Shown in pieces: positions 14,512 to 27,800 of a stretch of 64,000 bases of DNA (positions are counted from its first letter, which is position 1; each line of letters starts with the position of its first letter). The stretch covers positions 62,001-126,000 of the forward strand of contig CAJNDS010002164.1 in the NCBI GenBank assembly GCA_905221605.1, given 5' to 3'. Position numbers and translations under genes: made by a program. The notes under the pieces are model-generated. The model did no database searches and was not told the origin of the DNA. It worked only from the letters and a program-made list of their open reading frames with translations. The stretch comes from Symbiodinium natans. Taxonomy: Eukaryota; Sar; Dinophyceae; Suessiales; Symbiodiniaceae.

Positions 14512-15465
14512 ATGGAAGCGTCTGCGAAGCGCCCGCGTTTCTCTTTGCAGAGCGACGTCGAGGTCGAGGCGGCCGACGGGGAAATTGTCCTGGTTCACTC
14601 CTATGTTCTCATGTCCGCCTCGGAGGTTTTTACCCGGATGTTGCAGTCAGAGGTCTTTCTGGAGGCACAGACGGGTCGCATCGTGTTGAAGGACAAGACG
14701 CGCGAGGAGATTCAAGAGGTCTTAAAGCATCTTGAGGGCCGGAATGGAGCTGAGCCACCGCCTGTGACGGACCAGAATGTAGAGCTGCTGGTGCGGTTTG
14801 CCGATGAGTATCAGGTCACTGGATTGCGAGAGCGTTGCATCTCTGCAATGAAAGTGCTAGCGAAGCAGAAGATGATCCGCTATTTGAAGTTGGCAATCAA
14901 GTACAACATGCCAGATATCGTTGAGCTGTGCGTTCAACACTTGGTCGAACTGCACTGCGCTGAGGGCGAAAGACAGAGACAAAGCAGTCCTCGATTCGGC
15001 TTTATGTCCAGACACACTCAAGCGCCCACGAAAGCGGATCGGGCAAGGGCGGCTTTGAGAGAGAAATCCAAGGATACCTTGCTGGGACTGGAAGACAACC
15101 CAGCTGTGAGGAGTGCCGTGTACCGTGAATTCTACAAGATGATCGCAGAAGATGAGAACGTGGAGAGGCTTCGTGACGAGGAAACCTCGGTGCGTTGCTC
15201 TGCACATTGGAAGACGCTAGTGAACATGTTGCTTGCGATGAGGATACAATGCCCAGAGGAAAAGGCTGTGCAGGACGACATGCCAAGTGAATGGATGGCC
15301 GCCTTTTGGCCCTTGTTGCGCATGGCTGTTGCAGACTTTGAAACAGTCAGAGATGCAGAGTACAAGGATTTGCTGACCAAGCCGGACAGTTGTGTGCAAG
15401 AGGATCATCAGGAAGGTGAAGAGGAGGAGGAAGACGCTGAGGATGAGGAGGTTAATCCATCATAA
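14512..15465 (+). CDS. BTB/POZ domain protein, intronless
   Basis: A 317-codon ORF from the ATG at 14512; an in-frame ATG at 14434 lies before an AG (14480) that could be a spliced-leader acceptor, so 14512 is preferred. Residues about 15-115 form a BTB/POZ fold: acidic start, VLVHSYVLMSASEVFTRML (the H-x-x-V-L-x-x-x-S-x-x-F pattern), then a VLKDKTREEIQEVLKHL helix. A helical region follows. The C terminus is strongly acidic (EGEEEEEDAEDEE). BTB domains dimerise and often serve as substrate adaptors of Cullin-3 ubiquitin ligases; no Kelch or MATH repeats are seen, so the partner is unknown. Unlike its neighbours it has no introns, which suggests an mRNA-derived copy. Confidence 0.85.
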   Translation: MEASAKRPRFSLQSDVEVEAADGEIVLVHSYVLMSASEVFTRMLQSEVFLEAQTGRIVLKDKTREEIQEVLKHLEGRNGAEPPPVTDQNVELLVRFADEYQVTGLRERCISAMKVLAKQKMIRYLKLAIKYNMPDIVELCVQHLVELHCAEGERQRQSSPRFGFMSRHTQAPTKADRARAALREKSKDTLLGLEDNPAVRSAVYREFYKMIAEDENVERLRDEETSVRCSAHWKTLVNMLLAMRIQCPEEKAVQDDMPSEWMAAFWPLLRMAVADFETVRDAEYKDLLTKPDSCVQEDHQEGEEEEEDAEDEEVNPS

Positions 15466-16221
15466 CGAAGCGTGGCTGCAACGCCATGTGTGCACTCTTT
15501 TTGAGCCAAACCGGAGCCAAAGAAAGTGCTGGAAAAAACACGTTGGCCGAATCGGGCAGGGTGGAAGAAGTCAGCTGGCTTTGGTGCAAAGGGTCTGCTG
15601 TGACTGCAGCATCCAACCATGTTTTTTTATTTTTGTTTCGTACTTTGTGTGTTTTTTGCGAAGCACCTCTCCTTTCCCATTACTTCATGGCTTCTTAACA
15701 GAAGGCCTCCTCATCCCAGAGGCATGCTCTATCATGTTCGACTTTCTCATGACAGGGCTTGCCTTTGACTCATGTGTGAAACAAGTGAGCGTTTCAGGGG
15801 GCCCCATCTTGGGGGGCACGGTCGCACATATAGGCGAAACGCCCACGTGACTGCCCACTGGTCACCGAAAGTTGGGGATGTTTTTCCAGCCGAATGAACC
15901 AACTCCACTTGTCCACGTGTGCACTGCCCGTTCAGAAGGCTGAGGAGGAGATCTCTTGTTCCGTGTCCCGATTCTGAGCCACATCCTCAAGGCCATCAAA
16001 GTTCAGCCATTAGGCCTTCCAATTGTTCCCATGGCGGCCCTCTGAAGTACAGATTTTTGTTGCGCAAGTAAATCAAGCCAACCTCAAACTTTGCATACAG
16101 CCTTATGGCTCCAACAGTGGCTTCAAGAAAGGCACCGACATGGGGGGAAAAAACGGGGACAACAAATTAAAAAAAAACTCCCGAGGATCTTCCCCCCGAG
16201 CCTTGGCCCGATGTGTTCCAG
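15466..16221. other. Intergenic or unrecognised 5' exons of the helicase
   Basis: No supported coding region. N-terminal helicase exons should lie here or further upstream, but none could be told from noise. Confidence 0.4.
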
Positions 16222-18870
16222 GATGCATGGCTCTCCTTGGACGCCTCGCAACGCGCCGCCGCACGTCAAGCGGTTGAGGCCCGGGCCAGTGGGAACCCTT
16301 GGCCCATAGGTGAGTTCGTTGGCCCATTGTGTTGAAGGAAGGCTGAGAAAGGTGGAGATGCAGCATGCGGGCACATGTAGCGACAACCTGTGGAGTCTCC
16401 AATGTTTCGGAAGAAGCCTCTCGGGGGAGAGCTTGACAAAACCTGGATTCGGAACCAATTTCCGGATTTCATCAGATTCGGGTTGGGCTAAGAGGGCGGG
16501 CCCATACGAACCCTTCCTGTGGACAGGCTCCTCTGAGCCTGATTCAAGGGCCGCCTGGCACAGGCAGAGACAGCTGTGCGAAGCTAGGCTGTCAGAACTG
16601 GAGCCCCTTGTTGCTGGAATTCAGGAATTTGGTTGCTGGAATTCAGGAATTCGAGTCAACATTCAGGAATTCAAGCAGAATTCAGAGATGGCGAGCCTCA
16701 GCCGAGGAACCAAGTGACTTCGCTGACAGTAGGCTGAGGCCTAGGCTCCAGGGCGTGCCAGACAATGACGAGATGATGACAGCGGGAGGGTACGTGAACG
16801 ACCGGAGACAGCACTGGGCAGATACCTGGGCAAAAGGAAGAGCCAGTGAAAGGGCGTAGCACAGATGATGCAGGGGCAAAGAGGATGAATCCCATGGGGG
16901 GAGAAATGGCAGAGTAATAGGGGATTAGCACGCTACCTGAACTTTGTATAGGGCTCTGGGGTCGACCATTTCTCTCCTGCCCCGTGCGGCTTGAACGCCC
17001 ACCACCACAGAAGATGGCGAAATATGGTGTTGAGGAGCAGTACTGACGTGTCCTGGGTATGTTTCACTAGCCAATGAGCCTTTCACCAGTTAGCAAACAG
17101 TGAGTGTTGAGTAGTATCACCAGCATGACTGTGGCCACATGTGCTGCAGAGCCGATGTTGAGACTGTTGAACCTGTGTGCCTCGCCTGGCTTGTCCGAGT
17201 GTGAGCGATTAAACGAGACCTTTCCAGGGTTTAGGCGTATGATTCTTCCGGCCGTTGCACTCTTGCATCGTTGTAGCACTTGTTCGCATGATGTTGCATG
17301 TCCTGTCTTGCTTTGGCCATCAAGTCAAGACAGTGCCTCGGTCGCAGGCAAGACGACGACCACATGTCACCTTATACGCCGGCTCGTGGAGAAGCGTGGG
17401 AAGGAGCTTGGCCATCGGCATGCTAGACTAGTTCCTGCAGGATTGCAGCACCCTGGCTCAGAGCCTCGTTAGCCGCCGCTCGCAGGACAGCCGTGGCTGC
17501 AGCATCCTAGTTGCTGCCGACAGCAACTGGTCTTGGTTTCTGCGTGCCCCATATACAGAATACAGCAACGTCTGCCGCGGGCAGCTCCTGGAGAAACGAC
17601 AAGTCTCATAAGTCATAGACTTTCCATCGGGATTTCTGCTAGATCCCGGTAGCACTGCCTGAGTCGCGCGAGTGACATGTCTTGGCAGATCGCTGGCATC
17701 TTTGCCTACCCTAAGGTTCGAAGGTTGCTCGGAAGATGGGATGATTTGATCTTTTCAGAGCTGAAAAGTAATTTAAAGCAGGGCTTCAACAGCATCACTT
17801 TTCGGAGGCAATGTAGCTGTGGATCAGCTGCTGGCTGGATTAATCCGTCTGGGGGTGAAGGCACGCTTGCTCAGCGGCTGCGGAATGCCAATCATGTTGC
17901 TTGTGGCACAGATTTGCTTCTCCATTCTTTCTGCATGTGGAATAGCAGCCTGCTGAAAGTGCTGCACTACTGCAGGCACTTCGCATTGGCTTCCCATCGA
18001 AAGTGAGCCAGGCAGGCTTTAACACTGCCGTCGCCGCCTAGCAAGTGTGGTATGTAGCAGTTCGAGCCACCGCAGCATCGCTTTTAGGTGTAGCCCAATG
18101 CTGTCTGCTTTCCGGATAGGGAGGTAGCAGGGCAGGCACAAGAATCCCAGGCCCGACGTAGGTATGTGGGATCAACTACGAGGGCTCCAGTCACCATTGA
18201 ACACCCTATAGGCCCTTAATGGCCCTTAATTAGCTGGAAAGCCGAACCGCAATTGCTACAGGCATCGCCTCTAATGCCCCTTCAGAGGCCCCTCTAGGGG
18301 GACGCGCTTCCTCGGGCCACAAGCCTCAGTGAGTTGAGATGCATTCAGTCAATGCTGCAGCCCATCACAGTACTCAAAGGCTCGTGGGTACTCATAAGTA
18401 GGTTTATAAGTACTAAGTAGCCTGACAAAGGTTATAGACTTACGACGCTACTTCTAAAGACCCATAGTGCTCCGAGCAGGAGCTGCGCGCGCACACCCTT
18501 CTGGCCCAGGCGGAGGTGCGCAGTTTGGGCATGGGTGGGGCAGTCGCGAGGAACTTATGGGTTTTGGACTCCTTTGCGATTCTGATTCTGTGATTCCTGC
18601 TAGTGAATTCTGAGCTGCAAGAGTGAAGTTGGGAGTATTCGGGGCTGGTGGCAAGGCTTGGCTCCAGGCGAAAAAAAACACACGGAAGAGCCCACAGCGC
18701 AGCATCCCGTGGCCCCCCTACAGCTCAAGCCAAGAAGCAGCGGAAGGGCCATGTTCCGATCGATAGCTGGTCCCCTTCAAGGAGTCTGATTGCAGGTCAG
18801 GCAAGGTTGCTACGTGTCGGTGCTCAGCAAGCGGCAGTTCGGGCAAATATCCTGGAGATACATGGACCTG
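16222..18870 (+). CDS. Helicase exon block 1: motifs I and Ia
   Basis: Exons 16222-16284, 16527-16563, 17348-17403, 17486-17522, 17808-17860 and 18801-18870, with every phase consistent. Exon 2 is only 37 bases and carries the Walker A lead IQGPPGT; the GKT follows on exon 3, 784 bases later. Intron types in order: GC, GC, GA, GC, GC, then a GT donor at 18871. Exon 4 ends within the Ser codon of ILVAADSN. Exon 5 encodes NVAVDQLLAGLIRLGVK and exon 6 ARLLRVGAQQAAVRANILEI. Confidence 0.82.
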
Positions 18871-21800
18871 GTACGTCTCGTTCCTTTTCGGTTTCTTCGG
18901 CCGCGGTAGTTGCCGGGGATCAGCACGCTGTCGGCAATTTGCCATCTTGCGACGGTACTGGAGTCTGCTCCAGTGTCTCAGACATGGATAGGGGCAACAT
19001 TACGCCAGTCAGCTTCCTTTTGAGGTGGCCCTTTTGTTTCGCTCGGGGCTGGTTTGCAGCCCTCTTGGTGCTTTGGTGGGATGGCTGGGCATGCATGCCT
19101 AGGAAGCTCATTTTATCATTCATCAAGCATGGAACGCCCTTCCCGACTATTCGGATTTGGCAGCCTTTGGGATGGTAACCTGCAGCAGCAACTGCGTGAT
19201 CAATCTTGGCACAGCTTTGGGGGCAAAGCTACGGGTCGCAGCAAACCAAAGCGATCGGTGGAAAGACACCATAGCACAGCCTTTTATGTAATGAGCTGCG
19301 CGGAGTAATGCGGAGTAATTGTCGGGTGCTCATGGTCAGGAGTTTTTTGTGGCATGGCCTGCCGCAGTAACGTGCAGCCTGCGATGATGGCCAACGTTGG
19401 AAGCCAGATGAAAGTTGCCGCCGCCGTGTGGATGGCAACAAAGTGCTTGGAAATGCGGTTCCGCTTGTTCATCCTGGGCCACTGCATGCCATGAGGAGAG
19501 GTTGCCCATGTGAAGACCTCCGAGAGCAGGTGTGCTGAGCTGTCGAGTGCGTGGAGGAACAGCTCGAGGACGAAACGATGCAGTGGTTCCAGAAGCTTCG
19601 TCGTTGGGACTGGACCACTACGTGCGCCACGTCCTCGCGCAGTATCCAGTTCCAGCCGTTGATCACGCGGACGTTTGCCGGAAAAGAGTTCACCTTGCAT
19701 TCTGCTCATTCTGGCTTTCGCTTAGCGAAGCTATGTCTAGCAGCTATACGCAGGTCAGCTCCAGATACATGGTAATGTTGCACCCTGCTCTAGTGTGTTC
19801 CCACCCCCGCCCTGAACTGGTTTCCGCTCTCTTTAAACAGTCCATGGTTCCATATGATTTAGTAGGGACGAACTGTTTATATGAGTCAAAAGGGACAGCC
19901 AGGCCCGGCGGCTGATTGCCAAGACGCTCTGCACGAATGTTTCTCACGAAGCCCGGAACGATTTGAGGTAATAGGACCCCACAGAAGGGCGTCCAACTTT
20001 ACTTACAATAGCTTTTCTACAACATGGAGTGACGAAAAGTCTGTTTGTTTGTCGTTGGCGGCCGAGCTCGCTATGGAAGCAAGCCGCGTTGCCATCACCT
20101 GTGGGTGGGTTTTGCGGTGGACTCCGCTTCTAGCGAAAGCTTGCGCTTGATGCCGTCGATATCAACAAGTCGGCGGAGGAACCTTGTCGCTGCAGTCAAA
20201 GCTCCATGAATCCCTTTTGAACCTGCGCAGGAGCACCCGCTGCGACTTGGCAGCCTTGAGTGTGAAGGCGTAGTTCTCAGATTTCTCAATATATGATATA
20301 TACTATATAATATATCATATAGAATATATAATATAGAATATATACTATAGAATATAAAAAATAGAATTTATAATATCGAATATGTAGTTTTCAATTTAGA
20401 ATATATGGTATAGAATAGCTAATAGATAATATAGATAATAAAATGTATAATATATAGTATGTAATATATTGTATATTTTATAATATATAGTATATATAAT
20501 ATCTTATATGAGCAGCGGTGCGCCCCGGATGTTGCGCTTGAATTGCTGTTTTATCGACGTTGAGTCCAGGAACTCGAAGATCGAAGAGACGTCGAGATCT
20601 CAGTAGCAACTCGTAGCATCATGGTGCGATAGCATGCGAGTTGCTAAAAACAGCCGGTGCTGCTGAACCAGCGGGGATAACATACCGAGCTCCTTGTATT
20701 CTGCATGCTCACGTCTAGCAAAGATAGTCCGATGGTGAGGCGGGAAGCTTTGTCCAAAGTCAAAGATGCGTTGTACTCAGGCCCCCGCTGTATGCCCTTG
20801 GCACTAGTACTTTGCTAGCGCGAATGTTTGTGCCAGGCGCGCTCAAAGGAAAAGGAAAGGGCCTGGCTCACCGTGACATCTCCTTGCACGTGCGCGACCT
20901 CCAAAAGTATGAGCAGGAGGTGCCACGTGCTGCGTAGTGGAATTTGCGGTGCATTCCCACATTGCCGTTTGCAAACTCCTCATACATGAGTTGCAATCGA
21001 GAGTCTGCTTCCAGCATGACGCCAGAGTCATGGCAAGCTGGCAAGCAGCAGAAGACGCACAACCCATTGCAACCAGCAAAGGTGACTGACGACCTTATCG
21101 CCAATGCAGAGGCGAGCACGGCACAACACTGATTTCATCCACTATCTACAGCGACACCTCACCAATCTCAGTCAACCCTGACATTTATCGGGAGCCCGTG
21201 CCGCCAGGTCATTTGCGCTACCCTTGTTGGCTGCGGCTGCGATGCCTTGCTGCGGAGCGATTTTCATACAGCAGGGGGCTGAGGAAGCGGTCCTGAATAA
21301 TCTGAACAAGCGCTAGTGCCAAGTCTGTTCCGGTCTGTTCCAGGTTTTGCGTGCGTGTGTGCGATTTGGTTGTCATGCGACTCCAAACGAAAGGTTCAGT
21401 TCATGCGGAACATCACTCGTCATGGCCAGCGCAATCTTGTGTGAAAAGCTGCTTTTACCCAACGCATTTTTCTTAAAGGCTCCAGAAAGGGTTCAGCAGG
21501 TGGTCATCGACGAGGCATCCCAGGCCACCGAGCCACGCTGTCTTATCGCCTTCCAGACTCTTGCTTAATCTGTGGAAGTCGAGGGGGTCGTAGGCTTTGG
21601 ATCTTAGGCTTCGAGGTGGAGGCCGCACAGGGTCGGTTACAAACAGGGGTCGGTCTGAATGTAAAGTTTCAGAAGGGACTTCGAAGGTCTCTGGTGCAAC
21701 AGCCGGGCACTAGCGTGGATGGCCATTCTAAAGGATGGGGTGTACAGGCCTAAGTGTCGCCCACAATTTATTGTCCTTTTAAACAAAGGTGTCCAGCAAG

Positions 21801-24800
21801 TTCAAGGAGGTTGCTGCTTTCAGGTCGGATGCGTGGGATGAAGCGTCGCAAGAGAGACAAGGTCTAGAAAAGGGCGCGAGTAGAGGCTTTTCCACTAAGT
21901 TACTGCCGCGGCTAGAGCCACATTGTTGCGTCGCTGCTTCCACGATGGCTTGACACTCGCGGTGGCATACTAGTAGCCTCTACGAGGGCGACCATGGACC
22001 CACAACATTTGAGCCTTAGCTCGTGCAGGTATGGCAGTCTGTAAGAGCTTGGTGTAGAACAGCAAACCACCCTAAACCCTTCTGGGGAACTTTCCCAGGA
22101 AGGCGCGGGCCCAGCTCCTCATGGTCGGCGACCAGCAGCAGCTGCCACCAGTGGTCCTATGCCAAGCTGCGGAAGAGAAGGGACGCCCTGGCCAGGTGAA
22201 GACTATTTTTTACTATTTTCGTATTGGCTTGGGAGGTTTGGGACAAACTGTTGCGGGGGGAAAGAGGAGCGTGGTGGACGGGTGCAGGTGGTCGTGGATT
22301 GATCCCAGCCAGCTTCTTGACGTGGTGTTGTTTTTGTAAGTTAGCTCAGAAGTTTGAGTCATTTGAGTGCCTCTTACTTGTCGGGAAAGATTAATCGATG
22401 GACGACCTCCTGCCTGCGACTCACAAGCGGGCATTTCCCCAGCTGGGAAGGCTTCAACTTTTCCTTTTTGGGGCTTTTATCCGCAGCTCCCCTAAGGACT
22501 GCGATGCTCGCTGTTCGACCGGCTGCTGAACTCGCCCACACTCTTCAACCAGGAGATAAGCATGCTCCAGGCAGAGCACATGAGCCAGTCATCACAGGTC
22601 ACGATGCCATGTATTCTGCCAGAAGCTGCCAGGTGCAATACCGAATGCATCCTCTGATCCGTGAGTGGCCGAGCTCGCAGTTCTACAGCGACAGGCTACA
22701 GGACCCGTTTGGCACAGGGCTTGGAGAGCTTGGACTTTTTGAATGTCGGCTGTCTCAAAATAGCTATTCCAATCCACCTCTGATGTTAACCAACAGTGAA
22801 CTCGTGGAAAGCAAGCGTCTGCCAGTGAGGATGGCTTGCCCATAAGCACCTTCGCATCGTGTGTCATGACCCAGCCCTTCCTCTCCAAGCCGCATGGTCC
22901 GCACATGATTCTAGAATTCACACTCGCCTTTTCGGGATTATCGTGGGCTTTGCTCGAGGGCTGGGGCAGAGAGCTGGACCTTCATGCCAGACCATGAGGT
23001 CATCTCCACACCACAAGGCGCCGATCATGTTCCTCGATACCTCCGAAGGTTGCAAGCAGGCCATCTGGGCCGCTTTCCGTGCCCTTCAGTGCGGTAGCCC
23101 CTCCACAGTGTGTGCCGAGTGTTAGAGGACCTGCAAGCTATAGTTTTTGCATTGTGGGCAGGGTTGGTCATGTGGTATGGGTTGGTAGCTTGAGCCGATG
23201 CGGGCGGTCAATGCAGTCAATGCATTTTTGTCGTTCATGTTACGATGGAGAGTCGGGTTTGGCCTGCGCCCGCCTGCCAGACCGTGATGACATTTTTGCA
23301 GAATTTCGGCGGGCGCACGGGCATGTCCAACACGGAGAGCCAGAACAGCGATGGGACGCTTGCGCCAAGAGTTGGAAGCCCGAGCGTATAGCGGCCTGCG
23401 GAGAGTGCGCAAGAGGGAAAGGATGCAATCCTATAAAACCCCTGTTACCTCCTAATCTTAAATATTCCCCATACCCTATAGATCCCTATAGTATGGCTAG
23501 CACGGGAGTCTTTAAAATTTGGGGGGCAGGGGGGTCAATTTAGGGGGAGGCGACTACATTCCAAGCTGGCCAGGTTAGGATGAAGGCCATGAGCGTCAGA
23601 GTTAGGGCGTTGAGTACAAGGAGCAAGTACAACCTGCTGGAGGTGGAGCTGGCAACTCTGCTGAATGTGACTGGTGAATTGCTTGCCTCCTTGCGTGTCC
23701 CTAAGAAAGCCTCAAAACTAGACCAGGGCTCCGTGCCGAAAGCCGAAAGACCCAGACGCCCTGCAGCATCCCTTCAGAGTCTGTGACCCAATCCTGCTCG
23801 CTCTCGCGTTCGTTTTCGCTCTCGCTCTCGCTCTCTCTCTCTCTCTCTCTTGCTCTTCTCTCTGCTCTCTTTTCCGTCTCGGCTCTGCCTTCTTAGACCC
23901 AATGCTCCAGCAGCCAAGGTGAAAACTGTGCTGAGGAAGTTGCTTGAGGCCGAGTACGCCGCAGCAGCATTTTGATGAATTTGGAATTCCGGGACTGCGG
24001 AAGTTTTTGTAAGTCGCTATAGCAAATCAAATGGTATGCTCCGGGGCTGTCTGTATCAAACGCTTGCCTGGTTTCGCAGAAGCTGAATTTCTAAACTGCA
24101 ATGCGATACTGCGTGTTTGTGTCCGCATGCAGAAGCCATTTGAAGCGACTTGAGCTGTATTGCACCGCATGAAAAAGTGCAGACAAGCCCGAGTATGTTC
24201 ATGGAAGTGGAGTGGTGGACAGAGTCGCAAGCTTGAGTTTCCTTGCAACATGTGCATGGGTGCAAAGGGTACACGTGTAGAAGGTTTCTCGCCTGGCCTA
24301 GTGCCCGAAGCCTTAAAGCGCCTTTGGGATGCCATGGCCTCACCCTTCCACATGTCGAGCCAGATGCTTGGAGACTCAGAGGAGTCTGGGGGCCGGGACG
24401 CAGAAATTTGCTGCCAGCAAGCCATTGGCAGACCCGAATGCCAAGCGGACATGCGCAGGATTGTTTCGGCTGGTTTTGCGTTGAGGGAGAAGAGAGATCC
24501 TTAGCGTAACCTCAGTTGCTGCACGAGAGTTCTGGGAAGATCTGCAAGAACAAGTTCGATGGGGATGCCTTGGTTGCGGCAGGAGCTGGAGGTGTGCTGC
24601 AACTCGGCCCAAGGGTTCAGATTTTCAGGAGCCCTCTGGCAACTTTGATCAATGAGGGGGCTTCGACATTGTCTCCATGACAGGCATTTGCCTCGACTCG
24701 CTTTGTGCCCAGCCCGTGGTGGCACTGCTACTGCCGGGCGGCGCCAGCCTTTGCTGTCTCATGGCCCAATTTGGGGGATGAGGTGAGGGCTTTTAGGTTG

Positions 24801-27800
24801 AGAGGTCGAAGGGTTTTAGAGTGATTCTTCTCTCACCCATTCACGCCGAAACTCGATCCTACCAGAGCGGCTGTGCACTCAGCAGAGCCTCCTCAAAGTG
24901 CCGTGAACGCTCAATTTTCCTGATGGAATGAAAGTTGTTTTTTTGCAGCTTAGGCGGGCACTACCTCCACGCCGAGTGCGCGGAGCGGCTCAGACCCAGG
25001 TGACTGGGCGGCCGGGGGATCCCTGAACCCGAGTGAATTCCCCCTCCTCCCTCGACAACAGAAAGCTGAACCCCAAACTATGGACTTTGGTTCAGCTAGG
25101 CAGAGCAAATCCAAACGTTTCGGCTAACTTTCTTTCTGGTTTCCTGGGGTACAGTAGTTTTAGAAGCAGCCAACCGGATTCATGCTCAAACATAAATTAT
25201 TAAACTCAACTCATGAACATGGTTCAACCAGTTTGTTTGCAGGCGCTGCCCCATCTGCCGTGGCAACTTCGGAGCCCTCTCCTTGCCCATGGCCAAGGAG
25301 GAGCTCCAGGACCAGTTCAGGGTTAGGGTTGAGGGTTTAGGGTTTAGAGTTTTGCAAAAGGATTTCGGGGATGGAATTCCGGTGCCGCGTGACCTGCTTT
25401 GGAGGCCCTAAACTACATAAGGAAGACGCATGAATACGCTGTACCCAGAGGGGATCTTGGACTTGCTGTCTTCCCAAATTGGTCCGGAATTTAGATCACC
25501 CCTCACCCCCCCCCCCCCCCTTGTCGGAGTTTAAGGCTCGGGCTGGGGCACCTTTGTATTATATTTTTAGAGAACAGCGCGTTGTATCTTTCCAGGCATA
25601 TAAGCATTAGGGTTTTGTTCGTTTTGGGGGGACTCTGGTTTAAGAAGGCCACACAGGTTGCACACCCACGCAGCATGCCCCGAAACATGCCCGCGAAACA
25701 TACCCCCGAAATTGCGTCTAGAGTAGCGCATGATGCCGCGAAACATACCCCGGAAGCATGCCCACGAAACATACCTTGATCCCAACACCTGTCGCCCGCC
25801 CCATCGAACAAGCCCATGTGTGTATACTCATGTGTAATGCCATATATATATATATATATGTACATACATATGTTTATATATATATATATGTACCTGTATA
25901 CAGTACACGGATTATACTGCTGTGACCCCAGCCCCCACTAAGAGCCCGAACCCTGAGAGGGGCTTGCGGCTTATGGAGGTTTAAGGCCTTTAGGTGTCGT
26001 GGAAAATTGGGGGGGCGTCAGGGAGCTCCCACAACCCGGTGCAGCCAACAAATACCAAGTCCAAAGCTGCCCCAGTTGGTAGGTCGCTCCCGATGTAGGT
26101 ATGGGTTTCGGGCTGAGGGCTAATGGGAGTTGGACATGGCATGTGTTCTGTGCCCTGAGGACATGGAGCCAGCGCGCATCATGACAGGGCTGCGCCTTCC
26201 GGCTCAGCGGTTCCAGTCTTCTAGTAGTGTCATTGGAGCTCTGTTTTGCATTCCCAGTTTCATCCTTTCGCACTTATATGTTGAAAAGGCATGCAGCATC
26301 TGCACGTTTGCATATTTTGTGCAGAGTTGTCGGATGAGTAGCCTGCGAACTGCGGCACGATGCACAAAGTAAAGACCCCGGCCTGGAAGGACTCGAAAGA
26401 CCAGCTGCTTCCACCTAGGGACCCAGGTCTGGTTTGCGCAGAAGTCCCTCAAATTCCCGGGTTTAGGTGCGGTGATGTAGGACCTGCGCGACGCGTGATG
26501 CGGAGAGCTGATAGGCTTTCTGGCCGGCTCCGAGCAGGGCAATGTGCAGGATGGTGAGGCGCGCTGGCTTCAATGACCGCCTCCCTCATTTCGGACAGCT
26601 GAACGCAAATCTCAGACATGAATCTACGATTTCCAATCTCCGAGACAACCCGAAGTCCTACATTCTCTCTGCCAAACATCAGGCCACTGTGCCGGTGCGC
26701 GTGGCCCTCCCTTTGCTCTCAGCGCTGCTGCCACTGCGCCAGGCAAGTCCCGACCCTGAGATTTGCAAAAGAGGTGCATTGTTCCTTGTTGGCAACATTG
26801 GAGTCGGACGTCGGTGATGGCTGGATATGAAGGGTGTACCTCGAGTTTCCAGTCAGCTACGGCCGGACAGGCGACGCTCGCAGCGTATGTGGAGAAGGAG
26901 TTGTCACGCCAGTGCTTTGGTGAGCCGACATAGTATCCCCAGAAAGCCTTAGAGACTCGCTCTACGTGAGGCCCGATCTAGCCCCAAACTCTTGCAGCCC
27001 ACAAAGCACCCAAATGTGGACAAGCAAGTCAAGGCCCAGCTTCCGTCAGGAGATCATTCGAGGCGACCAGGATGGCCTGGGCCCTGAGTCTTGGCATGTC
27101 TTGGCCGAGACTTACTGGGCTTCAGGGTTCGGGGGTGGAGGGGTGAAGCAGTGTGCTGAGCCGGACGAGTGTTTTGTTCAAAAAAGGTTGTTCTGAACAA
27201 AAAAAGTCTCTTTGGGGGGTACGCACCCTGAATGGGGAAAAAATGAATGGGCCCATGCCCCAATGGCACCCAAAGAGGGGCTTTAATTTCAGGAAGCCAG
27301 TTCGATACTCGTATGTCTCAGCAAGTTGAGCTTCAGGAGCAGAACGTCCAGGGCCTGGAATGTCGTGTAGGTGGCATGAAGACAGGGTTTAGGGTTTGGG
27401 GTTTGGGGTTTGGGGTTTGGGGTTTAGGGTTTAAGCCTCAAGTCCCGTTTCCTGTAGATTTTTTGGGAATTCCATGTATTGGGCTTGCAGTCTCGGTTCT
27501 GGTACCTTCCATGGCTTTCCAGGATGGGCTCAAGAAGGTCCTGCGCCACGTGGGCTTGGGTCAGGGCAGCGGAAGGCCTCTGCCCCAGCCAAAGGTTGCC
27601 GTGAAGCCACCCGAAAACCAAGGCCTGAATGCTGCAGCAAAGTTAAAGAATACTAGAATTCTAGGGCCAGAAAACGACACAACAAGACACACCTTGCACT
27701 CGAGTTGGTTTTCCCTCACCCTTGTGACAGACGCTCCACTGCTGTGACGCTTTGAAGAAGAAATAGGCTGGCATGTCAGCATCATGCGGTACCACACTTA

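Noticed and set aside
19284-19709. 141-codon minus ORF with a hydrophobic stretch
   Set aside because: Could be a membrane protein, but a plus frame over the same region is equally coding-like and no splice or homology supports either.
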